Source of the DNA: Anarhynchus alexandrinus
Lineage: Eukaryota > Chordata > Aves > Charadriiformes > Charadriidae
Assembly (NCBI GenBank): GCA_008711295.1
Contig: VUYV01000046.1
Location: 3,797,569 to 3,861,568, forward strand
Length of the DNA stretch: 64,000 nt
Reading direction: 5' to 3'
Position 1 is the first letter of the stretch, and every line of letters starts with the position of its first letter. The notes beneath the pieces were generated by a model that worked only from the letters and a program-made list of their open reading frames with translations, had not been told where the DNA came from and made no database searches. Below are positions 61,932-64,000 of this stretch, one piece after another. A program made the translations under genes and the position numbers.

Positions 61932-64000
61932 TAATACATATATCAATAATGTTTTATGTAACAAATATTTCCAAAATGGAAACTACAGAAAGTTTAAACT
62001 GTAGTATTTTTGTGCTTTTTTAAATGAAAATTCTTCATTCAAGGACAAACATTGAAAAGATTCAGTATCAATGGTTTGTTAGACAACTTTAGTGTCTAGT
62101 TAATAATACCCATTAACAAGGTTCATAAAAAAGCCCAAGACCCAAGGTGTGGGGTCAATCTAGAATGTACTCTTTAGTTTCACTGGAATTTTCGACTGTT
62201 AATATATCTTCAGGATCCTCAGCTGATTTAATGCTCTATGGAAGTCAGTGGAACAAAGCAACAATGATGATTCCATAAAGGTAGTTCTAACTTTGCCTTT
62301 TGTTATTTAAATAAATTAAAAACCAGAAAAAGTAAAGGCTGCAACGAAAGATTTATTTATTTATTTTTTATAATCCCAGGAGTCTAAGGTGTAAATCTTA
62401 AAGGAAAAACGTGCAAGAGGCAGGTTAAAATGAAAACACTTGGCAGCAGTTTGTGCTCAAAGTGCTCCATATACATTTTCTGGTTACAGTTGAGCAGATA
62501 AGCCCAGCTCCTACGGAAATGAATAGGAGCTGGGACATAAGTACCTGCAAGAATCCACATCGCAGCCCATGATAAAACATCTGGTTTATCTTCGGCAGCA
62601 CAACCAGTAGAATTAAGTAGTTAATACTTCAAAGTGATACAAAATGTAGCTGTAAATTCGACAGAGCTTTCTGCTGGAGACCATGTAAGGACAGAATAAT
62701 AACAGCAAATTGATTCACCTAAACTTTTGCTTTGCATTTGCTATAATACAGGCTTTCCAGTAAACTACTTCAGCTCTCTTCCACGTTAATAATAACTACC
62801 TCACTGGCTGTTGAATGGGACACACTTACAGACACTGGTGGAAAAAAAAGGAGAGCAAAAAAGAAAAATATTACAGACATGGGGGAATGTATTCCTTGTT
62901 GGAGTTCCCATTTGCTGCAGTTTTATAAAGATATAGAATTTGGGTCAATGTAATACAGCAGATCCATGTAGTGCCTTAATACTATTGTTTTTCTCTTTTA
63001 CAGCCTGCTGAGATACAAGTGATTGAAAAACTACTCCATTAAAACCAAGCAAATGCATTTCCCCCTGGTTTTACTCTCTCCCCCTAAAAAGACCATGACT
63101 GGTTTTGTTCTCACAGGAGAATTAACTGCACAGATTTTATAAAGATCATTGTGCCAGACACTGCCACTACCGAAGTTGATGTCAAAATGGCTCTTTTTCC
63201 ACAGTCCCCTCCATAGGGGTGGTATCACACTCATTTAGAGGGTAGCGCCACGGGACCTCTCACCCCATGGTCCCACATGCAACCAAGCAGCCTGAGCCAT
63301 GATGCCCCATCCATCTCGGCTGTGGGGTAGGAAAGCAGCAGTGGTGCTTGCGGCGTGTGGCAAACAGACTGCTTGGAAGAGCCTCAGACTCGGAGGAGGA
63401 CTGCAACAAGGTCTCTTCCCAAAGGCAGCCTGGCCGAGGACCCTTCAACACCATCTCACCCCCTACACATGCACACAACGGTCTTCCTACCATCTGACAT
63501 TAAACACAGGCTTCTGTCTGTCTTCTGCATGGGTTTGCAAAGGAAGATTGCAAATGTGTTTTTTCTTACTTTCATGGCACTCCTTAGCAACCTTCCCTGT
63601 TTGGACAACCCACCCCCATAGTCACTGTGCAATTAAGATTTTATCTAATCTGAGTGGATGAGTTCTGTGCTCTGGCTCTGGTTGGTCCCTTCTGAGCCAT
63701 TCGTGCAGCATTCAGTTGCACGATGAGCCGTGAGTGGGGCAGTTGCAATCTGGCTTGTAAATAGCCATTGTGTTTTCAATGTGATTAAAGTCTCAACATT
63801 TCTGATGTTTTACAGATTTCCTGCAAATATTGATAGCTGTAAAAACAAAAATAAAAAAGCTGAATTGTGAACTTCACAGTTCATGAGGTTTTTCCTCTAA
63901 TAATAAAATCATTTATCTGCATATGAAAGGAGATACATTCCTTTCCTCAGAAGTAGCCTTCTTTGGGTCTCAAAACCCCTAAATGCCATCAGCTGGAAGA
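61932..64000. other. AT-rich non-coding DNA
   Basis: No supported gene. An (ATTT)n-like run occurs near 62350-62370 and a hairpin at 62503-62534. 63240-63660 is GC-richer, with overlapping open frames of up to 120 codons that I do not recognise. Confidence 0.5.
62503..62534. repeat. Hairpin, 11-bp perfect stem
   Basis: CCCAGCTCCTA (62503-62513) pairs exactly with TAGGAGCTGGG (62524-62534) around a 10-base loop. The arms and loop resemble an ancient palindromic repeat scattered through bird and reptile genomes (CAGCTCCCATTGA...TCAATGGGAGCTG type), so it is probably a relic of that family. The assignment is from memory and unverified. Confidence 0.5.

Noticed and set aside
1..64000. CRISPR array, tRNA/rRNA, operons or a phage-type system
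   Set aside because: No regular spacer-repeat array, RNA-gene fold or gene packing was seen. Repeat content shows a vertebrate (bird) genome.

Overview
The window looks like non-coding nuclear DNA from a bird. Two kinds of repeat support this. The first is CR1 LINE tails ending in the bird-type (ATTCTATG)n repeat, on both strands. The second is LTRs of the avian endogenous-retrovirus type. The background is mostly AT-rich, with many A/T homopolymers and no operon-like gene packing. I found no tRNA, rRNA, CRISPR array, or multi-exon or single-exon gene that I can support. The sequence could be a gene desert or the inside of a very large intron; the sequence alone cannot tell these apart.

Layout. 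1-1300 is a GC-rich island holding an LTR-type repeat (351-994). 1300-24500 is AT-rich unique-looking DNA with several small structured elements: an 11-bp-stem hairpin (2963-3002), three ATGCAAAT octamers (5814-5860), a 16-bp CRE palindrome (5938-5953), an 18-bp-period tandem repeat (17250-17301) and a recent 56-bp tandem duplication (18735-18846). 24533-25372 is a minus-strand solo LTR split by a minus-strand CR1. 31456-34275 is a dense CR1 block. In it, a 1.3-kb plus-strand CR1 segment and an adjoining minus-strand CR1 segment fit end to end if the first is turned around, which implies an inversion. 40150-40366 and 47709-48031 are plus-strand CR1 3' ends. 48641-49368 is a second GC-rich LTR-type repeat. 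Its 425-bp core is 99.3% identical to the copy at the start of the window, although the sequence on both sides is diverged or unrelated. 49369-64000 is again AT-rich, with a triplicated AP-1-like 11-mer (56009-56156), two opposed CR1 remnants (61361-61931) and an ancient-repeat-like hairpin (62503-62534).

The only coding sequence I recognise is decayed CR1 reverse transcriptase (ORF2), broken by stops and frameshifts. The best leads are the CR1 inversion and the anomalous identity of the two GC-rich cores, which points to gene conversion or an assembly artefact; one ambiguous base (N) lies exactly at the edge of the identical block. The octamer cluster is also worth checking. I saw no convincing new biological system.
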